Assembly: GCF_047730065.1 (NCBI RefSeq) | Contig: NZ_CP159829.1 | Coordinates: 372,001-436,000 of the forward strand | Length of the DNA: 64,000 bases | Direction of reading: 5' to 3' | From: Njordibacter sp028825405 | GTDB taxonomy: Bacteria > Pseudomonadota > Gammaproteobacteria > Pseudomonadales > Balneatricaceae | In this document: positions 17,339-25,476 of the stretch, piece after piece | Layout of the letters: each line of letters opens with the position of its first letter | Numbering within the stretch: the stretch's first letter is position 1 | Translations under genes and position numbers: made by a program | The notes under the pieces: generated by a model | Told to the model about the DNA's origin: nothing | What the model saw: the letters and a program-made list of their open reading frames with translations, nothing else | The model's database searches: none

Positions 17339-18097
17339 ATGACGTCAAACAACTCGTACCGTCGTATTGGGCTTATTGTACCTAGCTCTAATGTGACTAT
17401 GGAAACGGAAATTCCTGCCTTATTGCGTGCCCGTGAAGCAATATTTTCTGATCGGTTTACTTTTCATGCCTCAAGAATGCGCATGAAGAATGTATCCAAA
17501 GAAGAGTTGGAACGCATGGATGATGATAGCTTGCGCTGTGCAGCGGAGTTATCAGATGCTGCAGTTGAAGTACAAGCCTATGCTTGTTTAGTTGCAATTA
17601 TGAGTCGAGGAATGGGGTACCACAAAGTCTCACAACAACGTCTTTATGACGCCACTGTTGCTAATGGTCTGCCTACTCCAATCGTGAGTTCAGCTGGCGC
17701 TTTAGTCGATTCTTTGCATGCTATGGGCGCAAAAAAAGTGTCTATCATTTGTCCCTATATGAAACCATTAACTCGAATGGTAGTGGATTATATTGAAAGT
17801 GAAGGCATTGAAGTGCAAGATTTTATGGCGCTTGAAATTCCTAATAATCTTGATGTTGCAGCTCAAGACCCCAACGCCCCTGCTGAACTTTGGAGGAAGT
17901 TGGACGTCACCGGTATCGACGCTATAGTGGCCTCTGCTTGTGTACAAATGCCATCGCTACCTGCCATTGAAAACATAGAAAAGGCCTCCGGCATTCCCAC
18001 TATTTCTGCCGCTGTGGCCACTACATACGAAATTTTAAAAACCTTAAATCTTGAGCCAGTGGCGCCAGGTGGTGGATTTTTGCTCACACAAAGGTAA
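17339..18097 (+). CDS. Maleate cis-trans isomerase-like (Asp/Glu racemase superfamily)
   Basis: A 252-residue enzyme of the superfamily that holds maleate isomerase, Asp/Glu racemases and arylmalonate decarboxylase. IGLIVPSSNVTMETEIPAL near the N-terminus is strongly maleate-isomerase-like. Two candidate catalytic cysteines are present, in AYACLVAIM (about residue 83) and SACVQMPSL (about residue 201). Arylmalonate decarboxylase has only the second Cys, so isomerase/racemase chemistry is favoured. ATG 17339 is chosen over an in-frame TTG at 17324. It lies between the TRAP genes and malonyl-CoA decarboxylase, so the substrate may be a dicarboxylate imported by that transporter. The true substrate is not known. 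Confidence 0.78.
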   Translation: MTSNNSYRRIGLIVPSSNVTMETEIPALLRAREAIFSDRFTFHASRMRMKNVSKEELERMDDDSLRCAAELSDAAVEVQAYACLVAIMSRGMGYHKVSQQRLYDATVANGLPTPIVSSAGALVDSLHAMGAKKVSIICPYMKPLTRMVVDYIESEGIEVQDFMALEIPNNLDVAAQDPNAPAELWRKLDVTGIDAIVASACVQMPSLPAIENIEKASGIPTISAAVATTYEILKTLNLEPVAPGGGFLLTQR

Positions 18098-18120
18098 TGG
18101 GTAATAGGTAATAGGTAAGG
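18093..18120 (+). repeat. Heptamer tandem repeat at the isomerase stop codon
   Basis: Four consecutive seven-base units: GGTAATG, GGTAATA, GGTAATA, GGTAAGG. The first unit contains the stop codon. The last ATAGGTAA (18111-18118) can also pair with TTACCTAT at 18139-18146, giving a stem with a 20-base loop before the malonyl-CoA decarboxylase gene. Slipped-strand expansion is the likely origin. Confidence 0.75.
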
Positions 18121-18317
18121 GGTTAAAAAACGCTTACTTTACCTATCGATTATGATCATTGTGGTTGATTTAATAAACGCTTTAAATTGGCCGTGGTTAG
18201 GCTTAGGTGAGTGGTAATAAGCCATTGATGAATATCGACAGCCCTATGCAACCTTAGGCCAAAAGGCAAACTGCTGATGAAATTTGACTAGATTCATGAC
18301 TGAGGTAAAGTGCTATA

Positions 18318-19667
18318 ATGAGAACAGCTAATATACTGAGTGATTTACTTTCTAGAGTGAGTGATATTGGCCGCTCTCTTATGCCTGTGGCGGACAAACA
18401 GGAAACTCTCATCGACCGCTGCGAAACATTACTGTCAAGGCGAGGTGAAGCCACCAGCTTGGCCCTTGCCAGAGAAATACTTGATCGTTATAGTGAATTA
18501 ACTGACGCGCATAAATACAATTTTTTTACAGACATGATGAGCCAGTTTGGCGTTGATGAAGCCAATCTAAGTGCCGCCATTGAGGCATGGGAAGTACCAC
18601 AGAAATCATTGGCTACTAAAACTCCAGTCAAGGGCGAAACTCAAACTCAAAGTCAAAAATTGGTGCGCGATATTCACCTCGCCAGTGAGCCTAGAAGTCA
18701 AGAATTGATCCGACGGTTAAATCGGGCACCAGCAGGCACCTTAGATTTAGTCTCTATGCGCGCCGATCTTTTGGTGGCGATGGTGAACGCCCCCAAGCTA
18801 AAACAGATTGATAATGATTTTCGTCACCTGTTTAGTTCATGGTTCAATCGTGGCTTCTTAGAGCTCAGGCTTATTAATTGGGATAATACCCCTGCTGTTA
18901 TTTTAGAAAAAATCATTAGTTACGAAGCCATCCACGAAATCAATGGTTGGGATGAATTACGCTTGCGTGTTGCGGCAGAAGATCGACGCCTTTACGGCTT
19001 CTTTCATCCAGCCCTAAGTGCCGAGCCATTGATATTTGTCGAAGTGGCGATGACCGCTAGTATTCCTACAGCGATTGCCCCCATTCTTGCGAAGCAGCGG
19101 CAACACCTTAATCCTGCCGAAGCCACTACAGCGGTCTTCTATTCAATTTCCAATTGTCAAAAAGGGCTTCAAGGCATTTCCTTTGGTAATTTTCTGATCA
19201 AGCAGGTGGTGGAAGAATTGCGCCATGAATTTACTAACCTCAGTCAATTTGTCACCCTATCTCCCTTGCCTGAAATGCGCCATTGGGTGCGCCAGCAAGT
19301 AGCTCAGAATAAGCTCAGTAATATCCCTCAAACACTACACCAAACCATCCACTTACTGAATGATTCAAAAGACGCGAGTGGTGTTGACCACGCCCAAATT
19401 GAGAAATTGACGGCCTGGTATCTACTCAAGGCAAAGAAAAGCAATGGTAGTCCGTTCGATTATGTGTCTCGCTTTCATTTGGGCAATGGCGCCTGCCTTC
19501 AACAAATTAATAGTGAGGCTGACGCAAGTGGCACCAGACTCAAAAGTTCTTGGGGGGTGATGGTTAATTACCTATATGACCTCAACTCCATTGAACACAA
19601 CCATGAAGCCTTTGCCAACCACCAAACCGTCGTCTGTGCAGAGTCTGTGCGTCGGCTTGTGAAGTAG
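18318..19667 (+). CDS. matA: Malonyl-CoA decarboxylase
   Basis: Converts malonyl-CoA to acetyl-CoA and CO2. The 449-residue protein has the helical N-terminal domain followed by the GNAT-like catalytic domain. Family blocks include FYSISNCQKGL followed by GISFGNFLIKQV, with the conserved Ser; the LSPLPEM motif; and SRFHLGNGA with the catalytic His. Start ATG 18318 follows a GAGG Shine-Dalgarno. It precedes the malonyl-CoA synthetase gene by 21 bases, so the two act in sequence: activation of malonate, then decarboxylation. The 220-base gap upstream may hold an internal promoter. Confidence 0.95.
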   Translation: MRTANILSDLLSRVSDIGRSLMPVADKQETLIDRCETLLSRRGEATSLALAREILDRYSELTDAHKYNFFTDMMSQFGVDEANLSAAIEAWEVPQKSLATKTPVKGETQTQSQKLVRDIHLASEPRSQELIRRLNRAPAGTLDLVSMRADLLVAMVNAPKLKQIDNDFRHLFSSWFNRGFLELRLINWDNTPAVILEKIISYEAIHEINGWDELRLRVAAEDRRLYGFFHPALSAEPLIFVEVAMTASIPTAIAPILAKQRQHLNPAEATTAVFYSISNCQKGLQGISFGNFLIKQVVEELRHEFTNLSQFVTLSPLPEMRHWVRQQVAQNKLSNIPQTLHQTIHLLNDSKDASGVDHAQIEKLTAWYLLKAKKSNGSPFDYVSRFHLGNGACLQQINSEADASGTRLKSSWGVMVNYLYDLNSIEHNHEAFANHQTVVCAESVRRLVK

Positions 19668-19688
19668 AAAATTTAGAGGACACCGTTA

Positions 19689-21218
19689 ATGTACGACACT
19701 AATCATCTTGCCCATCATCTTAGGTCTGCCTCTGTTGGCCGTGACAGCGCCTTGTGTGCTGAAATGTTGGATGGCACAAAAGTGTCTTACGGTGAAATGT
19801 TCAGCACTGCTGAACAAAATGCTAGGGCACTGCAATTGGCAGGTTTAAAACCAGGCGACTGCGTTGCTGCGCAAGTCGAGAAGTCCATAGAGTCGATACA
19901 GCTGTATTTGGGCACCGTATTAGCAGGTGGGATTTTTTTGCCTCTCAACAACGCTTATATGCCATCAGAACTTGAATATTTCCTAACCGATGCTAAGCCA
20001 CTAATATTTGTCTGTGATCCTAAAAAATCTGCTGTTCTAGAGGTTCTAGCTGAGCAAACGGGTGTTGGCAAAGTCTTTACCCTGTCAGCTGATGGCCTGG
20101 GGTCGTTGATTGATGCTCTGCCTATGCATACGCACAGTTTCAAAGAGGTGGCTCGCGGTAAGGATGACCTTGCAGCATTCTTATATACGTCTGGCACTAC
20201 TGGCCGTTCTAAGGGCGCAATGCTAACTCACAACAACCTCGTCTCTAACGCCCAATCATTGTGCCAATGCTGGCATTTTGATAATACTGATGTTTTGATT
20301 CACGCTTTACCTTTGTTTCACATCCATGGATTATTTGTAGCGACTAACGTCACCTTATCTGCTGGATCATCGATGATTTTTATGCCCCAATTTGATAGTG
20401 AAATGATCATCTCACTAATGAGCAGGGCGACCGTATTAATGGGAGTACCAACTTTTTACGTCAGACTGTTAGAGTCGGCTAATCTTTGCGCAGCAACCGT
20501 TGCCCCCATGCGCCTGTTTATTTCTGGTTCAGCACCCCTATTGGCAGAAACGCATAAGCAATGGCAAGAAGTTACTGGTACTGCCATTTTAGAACGCTAT
20601 GGCATGACAGAAACTAATATGAATACGTCAAACCCTTATCAAGGTGAACGGCGTGCAGGTACTGTAGGCATGGCCCTGCCAGGGGTTGAGGTACGCATAG
20701 CCGATGCAGATAGTGGCAAACCACTGGCTCAAGGTGAGATTGGGTCAGTCGAAATACGTGGACCTAATGTATTTGCGGGGTATTGGCAAATGCCCGAAAA
20801 AACAAAGCAGGAGTTTCGTGACGATGGTTTCTTTATTACTGGTGATATTGGCACCATCGATGGGGATAATTACCTTTCCATTGTGGGTCGCTCAAAGGAT
20901 CTCATTATATCGGGTGGTTATAACGTTTATCCAAAAGAAATAGAGATCATTTTAGACGACGTTGAGGGTGTCTACGAGTCGGCTATTATCGGCGTGCCCC
21001 ATCCTGACTTTGGTGAAGGGGTATTGGCTGTTGTCGTGTTGGCCACAGGTGCAGACCTAAGTGAAGACAGCATAAAAAATAATTTAAAACAAAAAATTGC
21101 TGCATATAAACGGCCTAAAAATATCTTTTTCGTTGATGAGTTACCCAGAAACACCATGGGTAAAGTATTAAAAAATATCCTTAGGGATCGACACAAAGAT
21201 AATTTTACAACAACCTAG
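19689..21218 (+). CDS. matB: Malonyl-CoA synthetase (AMP-forming acyl-CoA ligase)
   Basis: Activates malonate with ATP and CoA. The 509-residue ANL-superfamily enzyme has the P-loop-like YTSGTTGRSKGAMLTH, the A5 region ERYGMTETNMN, the hinge motif GRSKDLIISGGYNVYPKEIE, and the C-terminal acyl-transfer Lys in RNTMGKVLK. The length matches MatB. The Shine-Dalgarno AGAGGA precedes ATG 19689. The TRAP genes, decarboxylase and GntR regulator around it make malonate the natural substrate; methylmalonate is also possible for this family. Confidence 0.93.
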   Translation: MYDTNHLAHHLRSASVGRDSALCAEMLDGTKVSYGEMFSTAEQNARALQLAGLKPGDCVAAQVEKSIESIQLYLGTVLAGGIFLPLNNAYMPSELEYFLTDAKPLIFVCDPKKSAVLEVLAEQTGVGKVFTLSADGLGSLIDALPMHTHSFKEVARGKDDLAAFLYTSGTTGRSKGAMLTHNNLVSNAQSLCQCWHFDNTDVLIHALPLFHIHGLFVATNVTLSAGSSMIFMPQFDSEMIISLMSRATVLMGVPTFYVRLLESANLCAATVAPMRLFISGSAPLLAETHKQWQEVTGTAILERYGMTETNMNTSNPYQGERRAGTVGMALPGVEVRIADADSGKPLAQGEIGSVEIRGPNVFAGYWQMPEKTKQEFRDDGFFITGDIGTIDGDNYLSIVGRSKDLIISGGYNVYPKEIEIILDDVEGVYESAIIGVPHPDFGEGVLAVVVLATGADLSEDSIKNNLKQKIAAYKRPKNIFFVDELPRNTMGKVLKNILRDRHKDNFTTT

Positions 21219-21236
21219 GCCCAATTATGGGTTAGG
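21214..21236 (+). terminator. Stem-loop at the end of the malonate operon
   Basis: CCTA and CCCA (21214-21223), loop ATTA, then TGGG and TAGG (21228-21236), a bulged stem overlapping the matB stop codon. No T-tract follows, so it is a possible 3'-end structure only. Confidence 0.3.
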
Positions 21237-21413
21237 CAGTGGGTGGCGCTATTGATGGCCATGGTCTCAACTGACCGTTGCTGCCAGCAGCCTACCATCT
21301 CATCTGACTTAAACTTGCACTGAGGTGCTATCTGAGGCCATAGTTAGCTATTGTTATTGGAGGCTCAAGCCTCTATGGTCATGGTGGTGTTTTTAATAAT
21401 GCAGAATAAGTTG

Positions 21414-21902
21414 ATGTCAGACTCAGAACAAGATCAAGTTTTAGCCAATAACGTGGCTGCAACTCTTATGCACAAAGGCCACACAATGGCGACAGCTGAG
21501 TCTTGCACCGGTGGCGCAATCGGAGCTTTGCTAACCTCTCTTGCCGGCAGTTCTAGATGGTTTAATGGTGGCGTAATTAGTTACAGCAATCAATTAAAAA
21601 CACAACTGCTAAGGGTAGACTCAAAATACATTGACGTGCATGGGGCAGTGAGCAAAGAAGTGGTTGAGGCGATGGCGGTAGGTGGTTGCGAAGTCATGGC
21701 AGCTGATATCTGTGTGGCGGTGAGTGGTGTTGCAGGTCCAAGTGGCGGTACTGCTGCGAAACCTGTTGGCAGTGTTTGGATAGCATGGTGCGGCCCTGAA
21801 CAAAGGCTAACGAGTCGTTTATACCATTTCGATGGTGCGCGCAAAGAGATCCAAAGTGCGGCCGTGCGCATGGCATTGCAAGGAGTGATCAATCAATGTT
21901 GA
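21414..21902 (+). CDS. pncC: Nicotinamide-nucleotide amidohydrolase (CinA C-terminal domain)
   Basis: Deamidates nicotinamide mononucleotide in NAD recycling. The 162-residue single-domain protein shows the family blocks TAESCTGGAIGALLT, GAVSKEVVEAMA and AVSGVAGPSGGTAAKPVG. The frame is open from 21351, but ATG 21414 (MSDSEQDQ...) matches the N-terminus of E. coli PncC; ATG 21399 is an alternative. In relatives this gene is directly upstream of recA; here about 3.6 kb of other sequence intervenes. Confidence 0.92.
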   Translation: MSDSEQDQVLANNVAATLMHKGHTMATAESCTGGAIGALLTSLAGSSRWFNGGVISYSNQLKTQLLRVDSKYIDVHGAVSKEVVEAMAVGGCEVMAADICVAVSGVAGPSGGTAAKPVGSVWIAWCGPEQRLTSRLYHFDGARKEIQSAAVRMALQGVINQC

Positions 21903-22049
21903 TCATTTATACCCAAACGTACCCAAACCTATGCAAGTTAAAACCACAAGCTGAATTATTGTCTCAATTCAGATAATGATGATGCCAGGCCAAAACATAA
22001 TACACTGCTGCTTTTTAAAGCGTGTATATGCGGGTTCAGGGGTGACTAG

Positions 22050-22835
22050 GTGAAAGACACTTGGCGACATGGTTGGGTGAAGTTCCCATTTGACCCGCAA
22101 ATTGCTGCCTGGGCAAAGGCCGCCAAGTTATATGCTGATGCGGTCATCGCTGATCAGAAAATGCAAAAGCTCTGGTTACAATGCGAAGGCACATGGTTTG
22201 TTGGTGTGGATGCCTTGCCAAATGACCCAGCGGGTCGCCTCGGTGATTCGGTTCCACTAGCAGGCACCGCAGTTGACTTTATTATCCAAAATTTTGGGCG
22301 ATTGCCTGCACTGCATCCAGCGCAGGTGTCGGTGATCTACCCAGGATACCCAAAACCCCGAGCTCAAGAGACGCCAGCCGCTTTCCGGTTCCGTCAGACT
22401 CGAGACGCCGCGCATATCGACGGTATTTTACCCCAAGGGCCAGACAGGCGAAGAAATCTAATTGAACCCCATGCCTTTGTCCTTGGACTTCCATTGAACC
22501 ATACATCACCGGGTGCTAGCCCGCTTGTCGTATGGCCAGATAGCCCAGCAATTGTGCGGCGTCATCTAGCTGCTGCATTTGCTCAAATGCCTGTCGAGCA
22601 ATGGTCTGGGGTCGATGTGACCGAGATATATGCTGCCGCTAGGCGCGAAGTGTTTGCCACCTGCGAACGCCTTGAATTGCCAGCCCAGCCGGGCGAGGCT
22701 TATTTACTTCACCGCTTGGCATTGCATGGAGTTGCCCCCTGGACAGCAGACGAAGGTGAAGGCCTCGAGGGTCGGATAGTGGCTTATTTTCGACCTCCTT
22801 GGCGCGCAGGTATACAAGAGTTTTTGAACGACTGA
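22050..22835 (+). CDS. Putative Fe(II)/2-oxoglutarate-type oxygenase
   Basis: A 261-residue soluble protein that I do not recognise by name. It shows the outline of a phytanoyl-CoA-dioxygenase-like double-stranded beta-helix enzyme: an HxD pair in AHIDGI near residue 118, a distal His in LLHRLALHGVAPW near residue 228, and an Arg in YFRPPW about 20 residues later, which would bind 2-oxoglutarate. Start GTG 22050 has AGGGG just upstream. The gene looks more GC-rich than its neighbours and lies in a region that separates pncC from recA, suggesting horizontal acquisition. Family and substrate are inferred from motif order only. Confidence 0.6.
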   Translation: MKDTWRHGWVKFPFDPQIAAWAKAAKLYADAVIADQKMQKLWLQCEGTWFVGVDALPNDPAGRLGDSVPLAGTAVDFIIQNFGRLPALHPAQVSVIYPGYPKPRAQETPAAFRFRQTRDAAHIDGILPQGPDRRRNLIEPHAFVLGLPLNHTSPGASPLVVWPDSPAIVRRHLAAAFAQMPVEQWSGVDVTEIYAAARREVFATCERLELPAQPGEAYLLHRLALHGVAPWTADEGEGLEGRIVAYFRPPWRAGIQEFLND

Positions 22836-22877
22836 ATAGGAACTCGCCCAATAATGCAGTAGGGGGCACCAACGAAA

Positions 22878-22894
22878 GTTGCCATATAGGCAAC
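22878..22894 (+). terminator. Stem-loop after the oxygenase-like gene
   Basis: GTTGCC, loop ATATA, GGCAAC at 22878-22894, a perfect six-base stem, followed by GATCATTTT. A second short stem, AGGGA/TCCCT, lies at 22904-22920. Either could end transcription between this gene and the convergent EamA gene. Confidence 0.45.
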
Positions 22895-22930
22895 GATCAT
22901 TTTAGGGAGGGTTTATCCCTTAGCGAGTGC

Positions 22931-23800
22931 TTACCCTCCAAGTATAATAATTACCACGCCACCCGCTAATAAAAGTGACCAGGCCAGTCTTACTAGAAAG
23001 CGTTTTTCATTGAGCACTAATGCACCGAGCAAAACTGAGAGGGGGATCGACACTTGTCGGATAGCACTGACCACAGCAACCTCTCCACCAGCCTGAAAGG
23101 CGAACAAAATGAGTAGATACGAAGCGTAGGAAAGTGCACCTGAGGCGAATACACGTAACCAGGCTTTGGGCCAACAGCCAAATAACTGCAGACTTAATGG
23201 CCGTTTCTGCACCCGGGTGAGAGTAAAGAAAACGATAAAGGCTAACATTAAAGTGGTATAAACCCAAAATAAGAAGGGCGCTGGGGTAATGGTTTCCATG
23301 GCCACTGAATCTGCTAGGCCATAAATTGCAGAGCCAATCATCGCTACTGTAGCGGTAAAGATTAACTTAGGACGTTGCAGTAAACTGGCACCTCGTCGAT
23401 ACTGGATCATTATTGCGCTCACCAGTATTAGGCTGATACCTACTAGTGTCAGTGGCGAATAATATCGTTCTAAAAATAGATAGCCTATAGCCACAATAGC
23501 TAGCGGGGAAGAACGAATAATCGGATAGTAGACCGAAAGATCACCCGCTTTCAAGGTTAGCATCACGCACAGATAATAGAGAAACAGGCCCAAGGCTGAA
23601 CCAGCCACCAATGGCCAAGCCTCGATTGGTAGGTTAAGTGGCTGGTTGAGTATAGTTGATTGGATTGCAGCAAATATAACCCACGAACCAGTTATCCCTA
23701 GATAAGCTGATTCCGGAAAATTCTGACCCTTAATCAATAAGTCACGAAAGGGGTGTAACGCTGCAGAACCGAGTACCAAGGCTATAACGAGTAAGTCCAT
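22931..23800 (-). CDS. EamA/DMT-family transporter
   Basis: A 289-residue membrane protein with ten hydrophobic segments arranged as two five-helix EamA repeats. Typical sequences are SVYYPIIRSSPLAIVAIGYLF at the end of the first repeat and VVSAIRQVSIPLSVLLGALVL..E in the second. Its substrate cannot be assigned. It follows the metallophosphoesterase gene by four bases on the minus strand, so the two form an operon. It converges on the oxygenase-like gene. Confidence 0.85.
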   Translation of the reverse strand: MDLLVIALVLGSAALHPFRDLLIKGQNFPESAYLGITGSWVIFAAIQSTILNQPLNLPIEAWPLVAGSALGLFLYYLCVMLTLKAGDLSVYYPIIRSSPLAIVAIGYLFLERYYSPLTLVGISLILVSAIMIQYRRGASLLQRPKLIFTATVAMIGSAIYGLADSVAMETITPAPFLFWVYTTLMLAFIVFFTLTRVQKRPLSLQLFGCWPKAWLRVFASGALSYASYLLILFAFQAGGEVAVVSAIRQVSIPLSVLLGALVLNEKRFLVRLAWSLLLAGGVVIIILGG

Positions 23801-23804
23801 CGGA

Positions 23805-24605
23805 TTACTTGTAGTCTTCGTAGTAAATGGTTTGGCGGTTGAGAAACGGCTGTAGGTGAACAGTGGTCATGTCGTTAGCGATAAGTATTACGCCGTAAGA
23901 TGGCTCCTCTTGGCAAAAGGCAAAAGCACCATTGTGTGGATCTTTATTCAGCAAGAGGGGAACCTGATGGTTGGTGCCGTGAATGGCAGAAAAGCTTATC
24001 CCCCGCCATTTTCCAAAAATGGGGCGGTGCACATGACCAAAAAATAGGTGTCGAATATCATTATGGTCTGACAGTGTTTGGATGAATTTTTCGCAATCAC
24101 GCAAGCGCATTGCATCCAGGTTAGGTAGACCAACATCAAACGGTGGATGATGCATGAACAAGTATACAGGGCGATCATGGTGCTGAGCTAACTGCTCACG
24201 CAACCACGCATGCCTCAGTTCACAATAAACGCCTTCGTCGGTGCCTGGTTCGTTGGTGTCAAGAAACAACAGGACCCCTTCGGAAGTGACCTTCGACCGT
24301 TGCACAAACCCATTAGAGTCCCTGGGCACATTACTAAAAACATCACAGAAGTGCTGCCTGTGATCGTGATTTCCCAGTAGCAAAAAAGTGCGCATGGGCA
24401 GCAGCATCAGTAATTGTTTTAATAACGCATAAGCGCCAGTTTGACCAGCTTCAGCCATGTCTCCAGTGAGCACGCATAGTTCAGCATCAGTGTGGTGAGT
24501 CACAATATCCTCAAAGCACTGTCGCAAGCGTTCACCCGGATCAAGGCCATGAAGTTTTCCTCCAGCAGCGACAAGGTGGGTATCAGAAACGTGAATAATT
24601 TTCAT
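23805..24605 (-). CDS. Calcineurin-like metallophosphoesterase (CpdA/GpdQ type)
   Basis: A 266-residue binuclear metal phosphodiesterase. All five motif blocks are present: MKIIHVSDTHL, LTGDMAEAG, LLLGNHDHR, FMHHPP and FFGHVHRP. The short class III phosphodiesterase layout fits CpdA (cyclic AMP) and GpdQ (glycerophosphodiester) equally well, so the substrate is open. It is first in a two-gene operon with an EamA carrier, which may import or export the substrate or product. A long gene-free region with a possible folded element lies upstream. Confidence 0.85.
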   Translation of the reverse strand: MKIIHVSDTHLVAAGGKLHGLDPGERLRQCFEDIVTHHTDAELCVLTGDMAEAGQTGAYALLKQLLMLLPMRTFLLLGNHDHRQHFCDVFSNVPRDSNGFVQRSKVTSEGVLLFLDTNEPGTDEGVYCELRHAWLREQLAQHHDRPVYLFMHHPPFDVGLPNLDAMRLRDCEKFIQTLSDHNDIRHLFFGHVHRPIFGKWRGISFSAIHGTNHQVPLLLNKDPHNGAFAFCQEEPSYGVILIANDMTTVHLQPFLNRQTIYYEDYK

Positions 24606-24782
24606 GCTGCGTTCTTCTCCACAAGAGTCTAGATCAGTTTGGTAACGGCAAAACTAAAACATTAGCCACTATTGAGATCAAGATCTTCTTCATACTGAGC
24701 GCTAGACTATATAGGCTGGCAATTTTGGGCTAACTTACCTGCGACAAGGCACCATCGAAAAACGACTCATCAAGTAACTAGT

Positions 24783-24826
24783 GGTTTGCTATTTAGCAGG
24801 CAGTATAGCACTAACAAACCCCTGCT
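24783..24826. other. Possible pseudoknotted RNA element
   Basis: GGTTTGCTAT (24783-24792) pairs with ATAGC (24805-24809) and CAAACC (24815-24820), leaving ACTAA as a bulge. AGCAGG in the loop (24795-24800) is the exact complement of CCTGCT immediately after the stem (24821-24826), allowing an H-type pseudoknot. The same pairings hold for the minus strand, where the element would lie about 180 bases upstream of the metallophosphoesterase start. Seen by eye only. Confidence 0.35.
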
Positions 24827-25167
24827 TTGCTTAAGTAATACCCACAGTTGTGGTTGAAATTAATACGTTATGGTCTCTAGCGAGGCTTTTAGTCTGCATT
24901 GAATGTTCGGCCTACTATCAACGCTGTAAGGCCGTTTGGAAAACTACAGTTTTTAGTCAGGTGTTTAGGGATATTACAAATAAGTCACATCAAAATTATA
25001 GAAGCATTTAATCCCTTTTAGAACATAGAGATAGTGACCAGAATATTAACGATAATCCTTTGAATTATGACCCAGTTAAATAAAGCTCATAAAAAATGCT
25101 GAGTTTTTTCTGCAATGTCTTGCCAACAAAAAAAGCAAAATGATTAACCTACGTAAATCACAGGCAT

Positions 25168-25235
25168 TAGGTGATGACAGTCACTAGGTAATAACAGTTA
25201 CTAGGTAATGACAGTTACTAGGTAATGACAGCCAA
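25168..25235 (+). repeat. Four 17-bp tandem repeats upstream of recA
   Basis: Units of TAGGTAATGACAGTTAC at 25168-25184, 25185-25201, 25202-25218 and 25219-25235. The first has three changes, the second one, the third is the reference and the fourth diverges in its last three bases. Each full unit contains the self-complementary arms GTAA and TTAC, so the array can form alternating small hairpins. Confidence 0.9.
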
Positions 25236-25428
25236 TGGATGTATTCTTTGAGAACCAGTAGTGAAAATTTCAAAACACATTGAATTGCCTCAACACTAGA
25301 AAGATGTGGAGATAAATCATTCAATGAGGGGGTTGTAATTAAGGCTGTGCTGCTTTGGCCAACACATTTATCCAATCAATATAACTTTCCTCAAAAAAAC
25401 TGCTCTTTGACAATTTATACATTAAGTC

Positions 25429-25457
25429 TTGCACTTTTTCTCAAGTATGGTTTAATA
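25429..25457 (+). promoter_or_regulatory. Candidate recA promoter
   Basis: TTGCAC (25429-25434), 17 bases, TTAATA (25452-25457), directly abutting the first LexA box. A TTGACA at 25407-25412 has no matching -10. The position about 100 bases before the recA start is normal. Confidence 0.55.
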
Positions 25458-25473
25458 CTGTATATACAGACAG
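25458..25473 (+). promoter_or_regulatory. LexA (SOS) box 1 upstream of recA
   Basis: CTGTATATACAGACAG matches the gammaproteobacterial LexA pattern CTGT-N8-ACAG exactly. It abuts the candidate -10 of recA, so bound LexA would block RNA polymerase. Regulation of recA by LexA is established in relatives. Confidence 0.85.
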
Positions 25474-25476
25474 GTA

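Larger units (their letters stand above)
24606..25428. other. Long gene-free region between the metallophosphoesterase gene and the recA promoter
   Basis: About 820 bases with no supportable coding frame on either strand. It should contain the metallophosphoesterase promoter on the minus strand. Visible structure: a possible pseudoknot at 24783-24826, palindrome CCACA/TGTGG at 24842-24853, stem CGGCCT/AGGCCG at 24908-24934, palindrome AAAACT/AGTTTT at 24940-24953, and four 17-base tandem repeats at 25168-25235. Short frames here read through the repeats and look like chance. Confidence 0.5.

Noticed and set aside
25184..25375. A 63-codon minus-strand frame upstream of recA
   Set aside because: Its end is translated from the 17-bp tandem repeats and it shows no family features.
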